Positions 6,829 through 14,331 of a stretch of 41,050 nt of DNA are shown here, piece by piece. Origin of the DNA: a virus; the IMG/VR virus record IMGVR_UViG_3300009038_000003, positions 1-41,050 of that record. The stretch is one strand, 5' to 3'. Under the pieces are notes generated by a model. That model was not told the origin of the DNA and made no database searches. It saw only the letters and a program-made list of their open reading frames with translations. Every line of letters starts with the position of its first letter. Position 1 is the first letter of the stretch. The position numbers and the translations under genes were made by a program.

Positions 6829-6920
6829 TATTCAAATGAGGCCGCAGCAGCGCGGAAAGTGGAACCGGAAGCAGCGGCAGGAACTTCGCGCTTCAATGAG
6901 GCCGCGCTACTGCGGAAAAT
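6829..6920 (-). CRISPR. CRISPR-like mini-unit with holin-derived insert
   Basis: Two about 31-base repeats with 60-base periodicity (ends at 6860 and 6920) flank a 29-base insert (6861-6889). Read on the plus strand, the complete copy (6890-6920) is GCTTCAATGAGG, then CCGC-N6-GCGG, then AAAAT. The other copy is degenerate, with TTCAAATGAGG. On the minus strand it ends in ATTGAAGC, like a crRNA 5' handle. Insert bases 6862-6886 are identical to 25 bases of the holin gene 179 bp downstream, while both insert ends differ. The stem cores (6842-6855 and 6902-6915) are reverse complements with one G-U wobble on the minus strand. The unit exactly fills the gap between the endolysin stop and the holin ribosome-binding site. 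Confidence 0.6.
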
Positions 6921-7606
6921 TACGCTACCGTTGAGCCAGCCCCCAGGTCAAGCCATGCCGTACGTAATTCATCGTCGCTACCATCGAAATAATTGACATC
7001 CTGCCGCATACCGATCCCAGGGACGTCGTGAGGACCAGGGCCTTCCCCGTCGCCGCTCCTCTGCCAAAGGGTCCAGTTCTGCCATGGCCGCGGAACCTTG
7101 GCGGCTGCCGAATACTCTGCCAGCCACAGCGGATATTGACTTAGCACGCGCCCAGGATCGCTGCGGTCGGTCTGCTCGCGCACCAGGAACCCGGAATACA
7201 GCCACGGGCGCTGGCCGGTTGCGGTGTGGATGATGCCGAGGAAAGCCTCGGCCTGCCACAGAGCAAGCTTGGGATCCTCGTAGTCGAGCGCGTAGCGCGT
7301 GTAGCCCGTCCCCTGGCCGGCGCCGGCCGCAGAGAGAAAGGTTGATGCTTGATTGCCCATGTCGCCCGGGCGGGCAAAGTGGTAAGCGCCCCACAGCATG
7401 CCAGCTGCCAGCGCTTTGGCGCGGCGCTCCGTGTAGAGCGGATCGCGAAAGTGCTCGCCCTCAGTGGCTTTGTGCAGCACACCGCGTATGCCCCACTTAT
7501 AGGCAGCTTCGAAATCCGCAGTGTCCACGATCGCGCCGCCTCGCTCGTGGGAAGCATCAGCGTGGTTCATGTCGATGACAACCGGGCGTCCTGTATGTGC
7601 AACCAT
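6920..7606 (-). CDS. Endolysin, GH25-family muramidase
   Basis: GH25 lysozymes cleave the MurNAc-GlcNAc bond of peptidoglycan. This 228-residue protein is a single catalytic domain: VIDMNHAD (D12), GVLHKATEG (E49), WGAYHFARP, and YALDYED (D108, E110), followed by PWLYSG and a C-terminal QNWTLWQ ... DVNYFDG, all in family order. No wall-binding domain is present, which fits a Gram-negative host. ATG 7606 has AGCAGG close by; a GTG at 7618 overlapping the previous stop is an alternative. It would be released by the holin-like protein encoded next. Confidence 0.9.
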   Translation of the reverse strand: MVAHTGRPVVIDMNHADASHERGGAIVDTADFEAAYKWGIRGVLHKATEGEHFRDPLYTERRAKALAAGMLWGAYHFARPGDMGNQASTFLSAAGAGQGTGYTRYALDYEDPKLALWQAEAFLGIIHTATGQRPWLYSGFLVREQTDRSDPGRVLSQYPLWLAEYSAAAKVPRPWQNWTLWQRSGDGEGPGPHDVPGIGMRQDVNYFDGSDDELRTAWLDLGAGSTVA

Positions 7607-7614
7607 TTTCCTGC

Positions 7615-8601
7615 TCACGAAATGATGAAACCAAAGGATCGTGCTCCGCCGCCGCCCGACGGAGTATACGCGATAGCGATCAGCCCCTGAAAGGCATTGC
7701 CGCCCGCACCGTTGACGGTGGCCCCCGGCCCGCCGCCACCACCACCACCACCGTATGAACCACCCCCGCCGCCGGCGCCGCCGGTGCTGCCTGTTGCCGT
7801 GCCGGCCCCGCCAGCCCCTCCCCCGCCAGAACCATGGGTCGCGTTAAACTGTGTACCGTTGGCCCCCGCTGCCGTGTTGCCAGCATCGCCGACGCCGCCA
7901 GCGCCGCCAGGAGCAGTCGTGGTGGTCACGGTGCCGTCGGCGCCATTGTTCCCAATCCCATGGGGCCCAGCAGCACCCCCGGCGCCTGCGCCCGTACCAT
8001 CGGATGAGGCGGAACACATACTGCCGGGAATGCCCGTCCCGCCCGTCCCGCCGCCACCACCTGAGAACTTGACTGTCCCAACACCGGATGAGGCAAGACC
8101 GCCACCCCCGCCAGCGCCACCCCCGCCAGCGCCCCCGTCAGCGCCAGCGCCCCCGGTCTTGGCAAGCAAGATAGCCGTCGTATCGAAAAACGTATCTCCC
8201 GCGCCAACCTGCACGTTGACGGTCTGGCCCGCGCTGTGACCCGCGTAGTTGACGATGGACGAAAACTCGCCGCCACCGCCACCACCACCACCACTTCCGC
8301 TGTCGGCGCCGCCACCGCCCGCGCCGGAGCCGATGGCATTGATCGTGTTCGACGCGGTGTTGAAATCGGACGGCAACACCGTGGTCGCGCCGGAGACCAC
8401 GAAGAAGTAGGTCAGCGCGATCTGGACGTCTTGCCGACCAAGGAATCTGCGCCACTGGTGCGGCGTCAACTGGTCCTCGGCGATGATATGCTCATTCGGA
8501 TGTAGAGGATTGCGTTGCGGGAATACTCCGTGCCATGCCAGCCACCCCAGCGCTCCGACGGTGAGCGCCAGAGAGGCGAAGCGGACGCCGTTACGGATCA
8601 T
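7615..8601 (-). CDS. Glycine-rich tail fibre-like protein
   Basis: This 328-residue protein has an N-terminal hydrophobic segment (about residues 7-25). A linker region (HQWRRFLGRQDVQIALTYFF) is followed by about 230 residues of glycine-rich repeats with runs of five to eight Gly. A C-terminal GGGGARSFGFIIS closes the chain. Gly-rich polyglycine-helix domains occur in phage fibres and adhesin tips, so receptor binding is plausible. The opposite strand reads as poly-proline, which is only a composition effect. The N-terminal membrane-like helix is unusual for a fibre. Confidence 0.6.
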   Translation of the reverse strand: MIRNGVRFASLALTVGALGWLAWHGVFPQRNPLHPNEHIIAEDQLTPHQWRRFLGRQDVQIALTYFFVVSGATTVLPSDFNTASNTINAIGSGAGGGGADSGSGGGGGGGGEFSSIVNYAGHSAGQTVNVQVGAGDTFFDTTAILLAKTGGAGADGGAGGGGAGGGGGLASSGVGTVKFSGGGGGTGGTGIPGSMCSASSDGTGAGAGGAAGPHGIGNNGADGTVTTTTAPGGAGGVGDAGNTAAGANGTQFNATHGSGGGGAGGAGTATGSTGGAGGGGGSYGGGGGGGGPGATVNGAGGNAFQGLIAIAYTPSGGGGARSFGFIIS

Positions 8602-8941
8602 GAGGAATCACCGTGCCGTCGTGCAGCATCACGCCGCCCTGACCGCTACTTTGGCCGGTATTGGTGGATACAGCGTAATCGCCCGCGATCATGTTGAGAA
8701 TGATCGTGCCGTCCATCGTAGCTGTAATCTCGTGATCGATATTGGCAGGAAGTTCCAGCGGCCTATCCTCGGGACCCATCACCTCGGCGGCGCGGCCATC
8801 GAACACCTCGACAAACACGGCGCCAATGATGACCTGAGTCGTATGCGTGACGCCATGGCGATGACGCGGACCCTTCTCGCCCTTATCGAGGTAGTAGACC
8901 GTCGCGGTGACACCGGCCCATGTGGTGCTGGTCGCTCTCAT
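8591..8941 (-). CDS. Cupin-fold protein
   Basis: This 116-residue protein carries cupin motif 1 (RHRHGVTHTTQVIIG, with the HxH pair) and motif 2 (LPANIDHEI). It therefore probably forms a small beta barrel that binds a metal. Its ATG overlaps the preceding stop (ATGA), and its end overlaps the Gly-rich fibre gene. In this fibre cluster it might modify or assemble glycan-binding proteins. A purely structural role is also possible, since the substrate cannot be read from sequence. Confidence 0.7.
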   Translation of the reverse strand: MRATSTTWAGVTATVYYLDKGEKGPRHRHGVTHTTQVIIGAVFVEVFDGRAAEVMGPEDRPLELPANIDHEITATMDGTIILNMIAGDYAVSTNTGQSSGQGGVMLHDGTVIPHDP

Positions 8942-9687
8942 GTCTTTGCCAGGAAAAGAGTGATCGTAACCTGCGTGACCGTCGTCACGCTGGCAACCGA
9001 AAAGCCGAGATAATCTTGCGCCACGAGAACCGTTGACGTCCACCCGGACGGCGCGGTGTTGCCCACGAACTGTGCCGTCGTCAGGGTCGGCTTGGTGCCG
9101 GCGCCGACAATCGACGTGACCGGGACCGCGTTGTTCAGGCGTAGGATGTCGATCGAGATAGAACCGCTCTGATCGGCGATGATCGACCAACCGGTGATCG
9201 TCGCACCGAACGGGATGGGCATGTAGCCCTTGACGCCGGTCGTGATCGCTGAGCCGCCGCCGGAGATGATAAAGGGGAGTTCAGCGATGTTGTTGTTAAC
9301 CCCGATCGCGTCCGCCACGAACCCGCCGAGGCCGCTGTTGAGCGCCAGGAGCGGGGTGAGCTTGTAGACGAGGCCGGCGACGATATCGCCCGACCCGCAC
9401 TGCGTGGAGCCGTTCCACTTGTATACATTACGGGCGCCGACCAGCGACACGTTCGCCGTGACCGCGCCGTTGGAAGTTTGCGCCGCCGCGAACACGAAGC
9501 TCGGAGCAAGGTCGGGGTAGCTCGTGATCGTCGGCGTGTTGGTGAACGGCGTTAGCGCGATTACGTTCTGACCGGCCGCAGCGCACGGGATACCGCCGAG
9601 AGCGGCCAGCGCATTGGATTGCGTATCCAGCAGCGAAAGCGGCTGGTTTCCACTCGCTAAAGTTGCGAAGACGACAGGAAGGGCCAA
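8938..9687 (-). CDS. Tail/fibre structural protein, hypothetical
   Basis: This 249-residue, beta-rich, Gly/Thr/Val-rich protein has no signal peptide. Its C-terminal half contains PFGATITGWSIIADQSGSIS, a pattern I recall from phage tail proteins and probable receptor-binding domains. It is encoded four bases after a small membrane protein and is coupled to the cupin gene. A virion surface role is inferred from composition and neighbours. Confidence 0.55.
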   Translation of the reverse strand: MALPVVFATLASGNQPLSLLDTQSNALAALGGIPCAAAGQNVIALTPFTNTPTITSYPDLAPSFVFAAAQTSNGAVTANVSLVGARNVYKWNGSTQCGSGDIVAGLVYKLTPLLALNSGLGGFVADAIGVNNNIAELPFIISGGGSAITTGVKGYMPIPFGATITGWSIIADQSGSISIDILRLNNAVPVTSIVGAGTKPTLTTAQFVGNTAPSGWTSTVLVAQDYLGFSVASVTTVTQVTITLFLAKT

Positions 9688-9690
9688 GAT

Positions 9691-9906
9691 TTATCCCGCG
9701 ATCCAAGCTGTGCCGTTGCAAACCACGATGACCGAGACCGCGCCAGCGCCCGCCACCGTGACGCCGATCGCCGGAGCGAGCGCGTCGGTCACATAGCGGA
9801 TCGTGCCGGCCAGTGCCGCCGTGCAGCTGGGAAGGGTCGCGACGGTCGATCCGATCGCCAGGAGCATGACGATCAACCCCAATATCGTAAGCGGTTCGCG
9901 GATCAT
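9691..9906 (-). CDS. Small membrane or secreted protein
   Basis: This 71-residue protein begins with a hydrophobic helix (LTILGLIVMLLAIGSTVATL) followed by PSC, which could be signal-anchor or lipoprotein-like. The rest is Ala/Val-rich and beta-like. Its ATG overlaps the previous stop (ATGA). The function is unknown. It belongs to a run of exported fibre-associated proteins. Confidence 0.5.
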   Translation of the reverse strand: MIREPLTILGLIVMLLAIGSTVATLPSCTAALAGTIRYVTDALAPAIGVTVAGAGAVSVIVVCNGTAWIAG

Positions 9907-11165
9907 TGGACCGTCCCATGGATGAAAGCTGTAGCTGCAGTAGTGTACGTGAAGCAATTTGTGGATGAAATTGCTGCTGTTATTCCAGCGGAAAACTGCT
10001 CATACGGACCGGGCGCATAGTTGAGCGATGCAAGGCCATTCGCCGCGGTGATGGGGATGCATTCCTGTAGATTATTAAGAGCTGTCCCACCTGTCGTTGG
10101 ATTGCCGCTCGTTGGCAGACCTGCCGTAGAGGTCGAATTGAATACCATCAGCCAACATGCAGCGGTGCACGTCGCGTAGAGCGATATCAGAGAACCGGGC
10201 GACGTTTTCAGCACCAAACTTCCAACACCGGTGCCGGAACCTGAGACGCTCGAAATGGCGCTCACCGGGTTGCCGGCGGTGTCGCCGACGGTCGATTGGT
10301 TCACGGTGATCGTGGATGAGACAGCCGGCGGTGTCGCTCCGGCGATCGCCAGATAGCTCAAAGCGAGCTGATTGACGTCCGGACCGGCGGCGCCGCGCGA
10401 CGTGTATGCGACGCGGCTGATCGTGCCATCCGTCGCCTCGGTGTACCAGTTGATGTTGTCGCCGCGGAAGTCGATCAGATACTTGTAGGACGCCGTATCC
10501 GGGGGCTGGGGAAGACACCCGCAGCCGGCGAGCCAGATGCCGGGGGAGATCTGCACCGGTTGGCCGCTCTGCTGCACGGAGAGGTCCGCGATCAGCGTCT
10601 TGCCGCCGCTGGCGCACGTAATCGCCTCCAGCTTGCCGAGCAGATTGAAGCCGAACGCCACCGCGTTGGTTGTAGCGCCGTTGCAGGGGGAGGCGCCGGT
10701 CGGTGTGCCGTTGAGGTTGGCAAATCCGAACAGGATGTACTGGCCGGTCGTGCCAGGAGCGGGCAGGTTGACGTTGGTCTGCAGGCGCAGGTAGCCCGGG
10801 TTCTTGTCCGGGAAGATCAACTGCGAACTCAGCTGCGAAAAGCCGCCGGCCACGGTGCCGGTGCCGAGCGTCGTTAAACCGACCGAACTGGTCGGCGCCG
10901 TCGCATTGCCGCCGCCGCCTGTGGTGTTGACGCCCCAGCGCGAGATGATGTTGAGCGTGCCGGTGCCGAAGTCGTCCACGAACAGCTGCTTGGGCTGCTG
11001 CATCGTATAGAATTGGCCGCCGTTAATGGCGGGGAACACCGCCAGCGGCATCTGCTGCTGCGCGCGGCCGCCGATAGTGCCCCAGATCGTCTCCGCGGCG
11101 ATCGCGGCTCCAGTGGCCGCGAGAACGGCGCCTACGGCCAGCGCGGCGAGTGTGCGGATCCTCAT
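9903..11165 (-). CDS. Exported fibre-like protein with lectin-like domain
   Basis: This 420-residue protein starts with a classical signal peptide (cleavage after about residue 23, ATGAAIAA), which is unusual for a virion protein. A segment around residues 60-280 (FVDDFGTGTLN ... YILFGFAN ... YKYLIDFRGDNINWYTEATDGTISR) resembles a concanavalin A-like sandwich. The C-terminal part is Ser/Thr-rich beta sequence. It may bind or modify surface glycans, either as a receptor-binding protein or as a secreted factor. The start overlaps the tiny basic ORF upstream. Confidence 0.55.
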   Translation of the reverse strand: MRIRTLAALAVGAVLAATGAAIAAETIWGTIGGRAQQQMPLAVFPAINGGQFYTMQQPKQLFVDDFGTGTLNIISRWGVNTTGGGGNATAPTSSVGLTTLGTGTVAGGFSQLSSQLIFPDKNPGYLRLQTNVNLPAPGTTGQYILFGFANLNGTPTGASPCNGATTNAVAFGFNLLGKLEAITCASGGKTLIADLSVQQSGQPVQISPGIWLAGCGCLPQPPDTASYKYLIDFRGDNINWYTEATDGTISRVAYTSRGAAGPDVNQLALSYLAIAGATPPAVSSTITVNQSTVGDTAGNPVSAISSVSGSGTGVGSLVLKTSPGSLISLYATCTAACWLMVFNSTSTAGLPTSGNPTTGGTALNNLQECIPITAANGLASLNYAPGPYEQFSAGITAAISSTNCFTYTTAATAFIHGTVQ

Positions 11166-11257
11166 CGGTGCCCCTTCCTGCTGCGGCGCTTGCGGTTATC
11201 GCCAGTGCTCCGCTTGCTGCGGCGTGACTTGCGCATCGGTCCCGGCATCTGGCGCAT
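11162..11257 (-). CDS. Tiny arginine/serine-rich basic protein
   Basis: Thirty-one codons encode a peptide with fourteen Arg or Lys residues (for example RKSRRSKRSTGDNRKRRSRK). Its ATG overlaps the upstream stop as TAATG, and its stop overlaps the downstream ATG as ATGA, so it fits tightly between two genes. Such a peptide could bind nucleic acid or act as a coupling ORF. No family is known to me. Confidence 0.5.
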   Translation of the reverse strand: MRQMPGPMRKSRRSKRSTGDNRKRRSRKGHR

Positions 11258-11670
11258 TAGAACCACTCCAGAACGGTGATTGTCACGTTGGACGCGGATC
11301 CGATCCCGTTCCATCCCGAAGTCGCAGCAATCGGCGCAGCTGCGGATGTTGGTGACGTAAAGCAAGTAGCCGCTGCCAACTGAACCCCGGTCCCAGTAGC
11401 GCCGGTCACAGGCGTGATGCCTAGCGGAGCAATTGCGATGGTGTTGGTGATGCTCGATCCATTGCAAATGGAGATGGCTTTGCGGCTCGGACTCGGGCCA
11501 ACGATCTGCGCCGACGTGGTGCCTACCGTTGTGCTGGTGGCAATCGGCGAAATGATCGTCACCTGCGCTTTTGCCGGCCGTAGGAACGACCCCACCAGCG
11601 CGGCGGTTGCGGCGACGCCGGCAACGATCAGACCTGCCGCGATCAGCCGGTTACCAAGAGACATTCTCAT
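11257..11670 (-). CDS. Exported hypothetical protein
   Basis: This 137-residue protein has a signal peptide or anchor (about residues 8-34, ending PAKAQ) followed by a Thr/Ala/Ile-rich beta domain (VTIISPIATSTTVGTTSAQI ... NVTITVLEWF). It is the second of several exported proteins in this part of the late operon. Its molecular role is unknown. A periplasmic or virion-surface role is likely from the signal sequence. Confidence 0.55.
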   Translation of the reverse strand: MRMSLGNRLIAAGLIVAGVAATAALVGSFLRPAKAQVTIISPIATSTTVGTTSAQIVGPSPSRKAISICNGSSITNTIAIAPLGITPVTGATGTGVQLAAATCFTSPTSAAAPIAATSGWNGIGSASNVTITVLEWF

Positions 11671-12077
11671 CAGCCCTCTCCGTTTTCATGAGTCAGTTGG
11701 CGCACGACGCGCGCTAGGAAGTCTGCATCAGCCTCACCACCCGGCGATGACTTATGCTCTGCGTCATTATGACGCTGTGATCCGGCGAACGGCGCCAGCG
11801 CGGCGCGGAGGCGCTGCAGCTCGCGTTCGTGCCACGCTATCCTGGCCGTGACCGCCCGCGCAACCGTCTCAGCGGCCTCGACAAGGACGTCTGAGGGCGT
11901 CTTGGCGGGCGGGGCCGGGCGCGGGGCGGCGGAATCGGGCCGTGGGCCGGCGGCCGCGCCCTTCGCCGCGTAGGCGCGCTTCTGCTCGTCCGGGTCGGCG
12001 CCGTTAGCTATCGGCAGCGGCACCTGCAGGTATTCCGGCCGGGCCGGCTTAGTCGGAGCCGAAGAAGCTTCCGCCAT
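11670..12077 (-). CDS. Pro/Ala-rich protein with helical C-terminus
   Basis: This 135-residue protein starts at ATG 12077, with AAGGA eight bases upstream (a TTG at 12092 is also in frame). Residues 1-60 are Pro/Ala-rich and disordered. From about 65 there is an amphipathic helix (VLVEAAETVARAVTARIAWH, then ERELQRLRAAL). The C-terminus is acidic. It may be a small virion or chaperone protein. No family is recognised. Confidence 0.5.
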   Translation of the reverse strand: MAEASSAPTKPARPEYLQVPLPIANGADPDEQKRAYAAKGAAAGPRPDSAAPRPAPPAKTPSDVLVEAAETVARAVTARIAWHERELQRLRAALAPFAGSQRHNDAEHKSSPGGEADADFLARVVRQLTHENGEG

Positions 12078-12279
12078 CGCTCGTTCCTTCAATCTTGTAT
12101 TTGATCGCCAAAAACTTGATTGCGTTGGCGAAAAGGGCGTTTCTGTCCTTGAAATCCAAAGGCTGGTCTAGCATCCATGACATGGATTTCTCCAGCTTGT
12201 CGATGAATGGATCACTTTCCACGGACGGCGGAGGCGGTTCCGGAGGGTCTTCCGGCTCGACTGCCTTTCTAGGAGGCAT
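12049..12279 (-). CDS. Small hypothetical protein, Pro-rich N-terminus
   Basis: This 76-residue protein has an N-terminal acidic/proline stretch (EPEDPPEPPPPS) and a helical domain (FIDKLEKSMSWMLDQPLDFK, DRNALFANAIKFLAIKYKIE). GGAG lies about ten bases before the ATG. It overlaps its neighbours by 29 and 11 bases. Its function is unknown. Confidence 0.5.
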   Translation of the reverse strand: MPPRKAVEPEDPPEPPPPSVESDPFIDKLEKSMSWMLDQPLDFKDRNALFANAIKFLAIKYKIEGTSDGGSFFGSD

Positions 12280-12751
12280 CCCGGTGCATCTCCGTGCGTG
12301 CGACAACATAGGCCGCGCAGGCGTCAAATACTCGCTGCGAAAGAAGACCCGTCGCCATCAGCACGGCGACGTTTTCCGGCAGATCACCCTGGTCGATCAG
12401 GTTGGCCGCCTCGATCGTATAGAGCACGGCGCGACGCTCTGACGGTAGGTACGCGCCCCACGGCCACTTGCTGCGGTTCATGGTGCAGAACTCGAAGACC
12501 AGTTCTTCCGCCTCCGCGCCGATTAGGCGCCGGATGATGTGACGGCCCTCAATCGGGAACGAGCAGTGCTTGAACTGGCTGGTGCCGTAGATCGAGTGAA
12601 ACAGGCCGGCGTCTTGAATGGCATCCGGTTGCCGCCACTTCCACAACAAGGCTTCTGTTCCTTTGAGATGCTCCCAAAGATTTCTATCGCCGTGGGGTAT
12701 GGATTCACACCCAAGTATGTCCACTAAGAACACCCTGTTGGTATCGGACAT
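12269..12751 (-). CDS. DUF6817-like protein
   Basis: This 160-residue protein carries a pattern I associate with DUF6817: HGDRNLWEHLKGTEALLWKW, then IQDAGLFHSIYGTSQF and IIRRLIGAEAEELVFEFC. The His residues in HL and FHSIYG suggest an HD-like or metal-binding site, but no enzymatic activity is established that I know of. Its start overlaps the oxygenase stop (TGATG); ATG 12757 is an alternative. It sits in a block of non-structural accessory genes inside the late operon. Confidence 0.6.
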   Translation of the reverse strand: MSDTNRVFLVDILGCESIPHGDRNLWEHLKGTEALLWKWRQPDAIQDAGLFHSIYGTSQFKHCSFPIEGRHIIRRLIGAEAEELVFEFCTMNRSKWPWGAYLPSERRAVLYTIEAANLIDQGDLPENVAVLMATGLLSQRVFDACAAYVVARTEMHRDAS

Positions 12752-13320
12752 CAGCATGCCATCGGCTCCGATTTGAACATCAGCGTGATCCTCATGACCG
12801 GACAGGAGCGCGATACGCCGCGGGCTACGTGCGGAATCTTGCCGTGGAAAATGATGACCCGCCCCGGCCTGGGATACGCGATGTCGGTGGTATCCGACAA
12901 GTCGGAGGTGAAAAACACTGTTTCGCCGCCCCAGTCAGGTGACCACTTCTCGTGCGGATAGAAGATTGTCGTCAGGCCAAGTGGATTGATCGTGTCGGTG
13001 TGCACGGTACCGTCGGTGCCGTAGGGGTAGCCGTTGGCATAGCAGCGGATCAGGTGATGCGACCTTAGACGCTCGCACTTGTCCTTCAGGGCGTCCCATA
13101 GCTCAACAAGCACCTGGTTCGCACCCAACAATTCCGATTCGCAGTCGTATGGCTTTACGCCTTCGTGGTCCGGCTTTTCGTGGCCGGCATAATGTTGGTG
13201 CAGAAATGAATACTGGTCCGTTGCGCGATTTGATTTCCAGCCATATTGCCATTTCCCAGCAGTCACCTGTCGGTAAATGCGGCTGCGCAGATCATCGTCA
13301 ATGTCATCAAGCATCAACAT
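12751..13320 (-). CDS. 2-oxoglutarate/Fe(II) oxygenase
   Basis: This 189-residue protein has the complete iron-binding triad of the prolyl-4-hydroxylase-like superfamily: HTD at 107-109 and H164 (KIPHVARGVS). Arg177 (MRITLMF) is positioned to bind 2-oxoglutarate. WGGETVFF and RPGRVIIFHG are typical family strands. Such enzymes hydroxylate protein or nucleic-acid side chains, and phage versions are common but mostly without known substrates. Its location beside virion genes suggests modification of a virion or host protein (inference). Confidence 0.85.
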   Translation of the reverse strand: MLMLDDIDDDLRSRIYRQVTAGKWQYGWKSNRATDQYSFLHQHYAGHEKPDHEGVKPYDCESELLGANQVLVELWDALKDKCERLRSHHLIRCYANGYPYGTDGTVHTDTINPLGLTTIFYPHEKWSPDWGGETVFFTSDLSDTTDIAYPRPGRVIIFHGKIPHVARGVSRSCPVMRITLMFKSEPMAC

Positions 13321-13321
13321 G

Positions 13322-13687
13322 TCATCGTCCCAATCTTATGCGCTGTTTCTTCGATCCTGCAAATTGCGTTGCAGCCTGCCCGCGGAAATGCTCGTTGTAG
13401 TGTCTGCCTGGGCTGTCCGAATTCACGAATTCCAGGACACTTGAAATTGACGTGTTGGGGTAGTCGTAGGTCGATCCGTCTGTGAACACTACGCCCAATG
13501 TTCCGGTTGCCAGGTTGTAGTTTAACTTCTCGATGCACGAGGAACTGACCGGTATGGTGATGCGCCCCCAGGCGTCGGCCAGCGCGAGCAGTTCGTTGAC
13601 GCGGATCGCGATGCCGGACGAAATCGCAACCAGCGCAGCCGCTGCCGTTGTGGCAAGATTGTCGTTCTGGTCATCATCGTCAGGCAT
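13322..13687 (-). CDS. KTSC-domain protein
   Basis: This 121-residue protein has an acidic N-terminus, a short hydrophobic stretch (about residues 11-35) and a KTSC domain at about 45-100: VSSSCIEKLNYN, LGVVFTDGSTYDYPN, then SPGRHYNEHFRG. KTSC domains are small modules with poorly defined function, found alone or fused in phages and in some lysyl-tRNA synthetase-related proteins. It ends directly before the oxygenase gene. Confidence 0.75.
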   Translation of the reverse strand: MPDDDDQNDNLATTAAAALVAISSGIAIRVNELLALADAWGRITIPVSSSCIEKLNYNLATGTLGVVFTDGSTYDYPNTSISSVLEFVNSDSPGRHYNEHFRGQAATQFAGSKKQRIRLGR

Positions 13688-13688
13688 A

Positions 13689-14324
13689 TCACTTCTTCAG
13701 CACATCATCTTTGTCCGCGAGCGGATCGCCGGCCGTCAGAGGATCATTTTTTGGCAAATCTTTGGCGTCCAGGTCGGCCTTGGAATATTCTTTCGGTCTG
13801 GTGTACTGCCCTGATTTTTCGGCTATGTCTGCAGCTTCCTGCCGTCCGACAAACCGGCCGGTTGACGTGGTAAATCCAATATCATGTTCGGGGATATGGT
13901 TGATTTCACGACCTAGCTGCGCCTCTATGTCATCGCTGATCGTCGCGTGAATTGGACCTTCGTATATCTTCCCGGCATATCTTATCGCGGCACCTTTGAC
14001 GCGCTCACCGCCACTGCCTCCCACCATGCCCACCATGAAGCCACCGGGATCGCGCACCAGCTGCCGCCCCATAGATTCGATATCGGATTTGAATCCTTCT
14101 CCCATCCCAACGGCCCATCGCGTAATGGGGCCTTCTTGGCGCTCACCGGGAACAGCCGAGCGGATCGTACGCTGCGCAGCCGCATCGCGGGCGTCCTGCG
14201 CCTGGTTCGCATCGGATGGCATCATCTGCGCGACCTGGTGCCCGATATCCGCCTCGGAGGTGCCATCCGGGACGCTCAATTTGTAGCTCTGGTCGTTCGG
14301 TCCCTTCAGCATGTAATCGGGCAT
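13689..14324 (-). CDS. Hypothetical virion-associated protein
   Basis: This 211-residue protein has an N-terminal element (YKLSVPDGTSEADIGHQVAQ) that recurs at the start of phage virion or head-tail proteins. A Gly-rich middle (PGGFMVGMVGGSGG) follows. A C-terminal module (GKIYEGPIHATISDDIEAQL ... GFTTSTGRFVGRQEAADIAE) is typical of phage-encoded proteins of unknown role. It follows the large coiled-coil protein by eight bases. Internal virion protein is a reasonable guess. Confidence 0.5.
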   Translation of the reverse strand: MPDYMLKGPNDQSYKLSVPDGTSEADIGHQVAQMMPSDANQAQDARDAAAQRTIRSAVPGERQEGPITRWAVGMGEGFKSDIESMGRQLVRDPGGFMVGMVGGSGGERVKGAAIRYAGKIYEGPIHATISDDIEAQLGREINHIPEHDIGFTTSTGRFVGRQEAADIAEKSGQYTRPKEYSKADLDAKDLPKNDPLTAGDPLADKDDVLKK

Positions 14325-14331
14325 GGCGTCC

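Noticed and set aside
6829-6920. Full CRISPR-Cas locus
   Set aside because: No cas gene, adaptation gene or long array is present in the window; only isolated units with one insert each are seen.
7697-8239. Proline-rich rightward open frame
   Set aside because: It is the reverse reading of the Gly-rich fibre gene; GGN codons read as NCC (Pro and similar) on the other strand.
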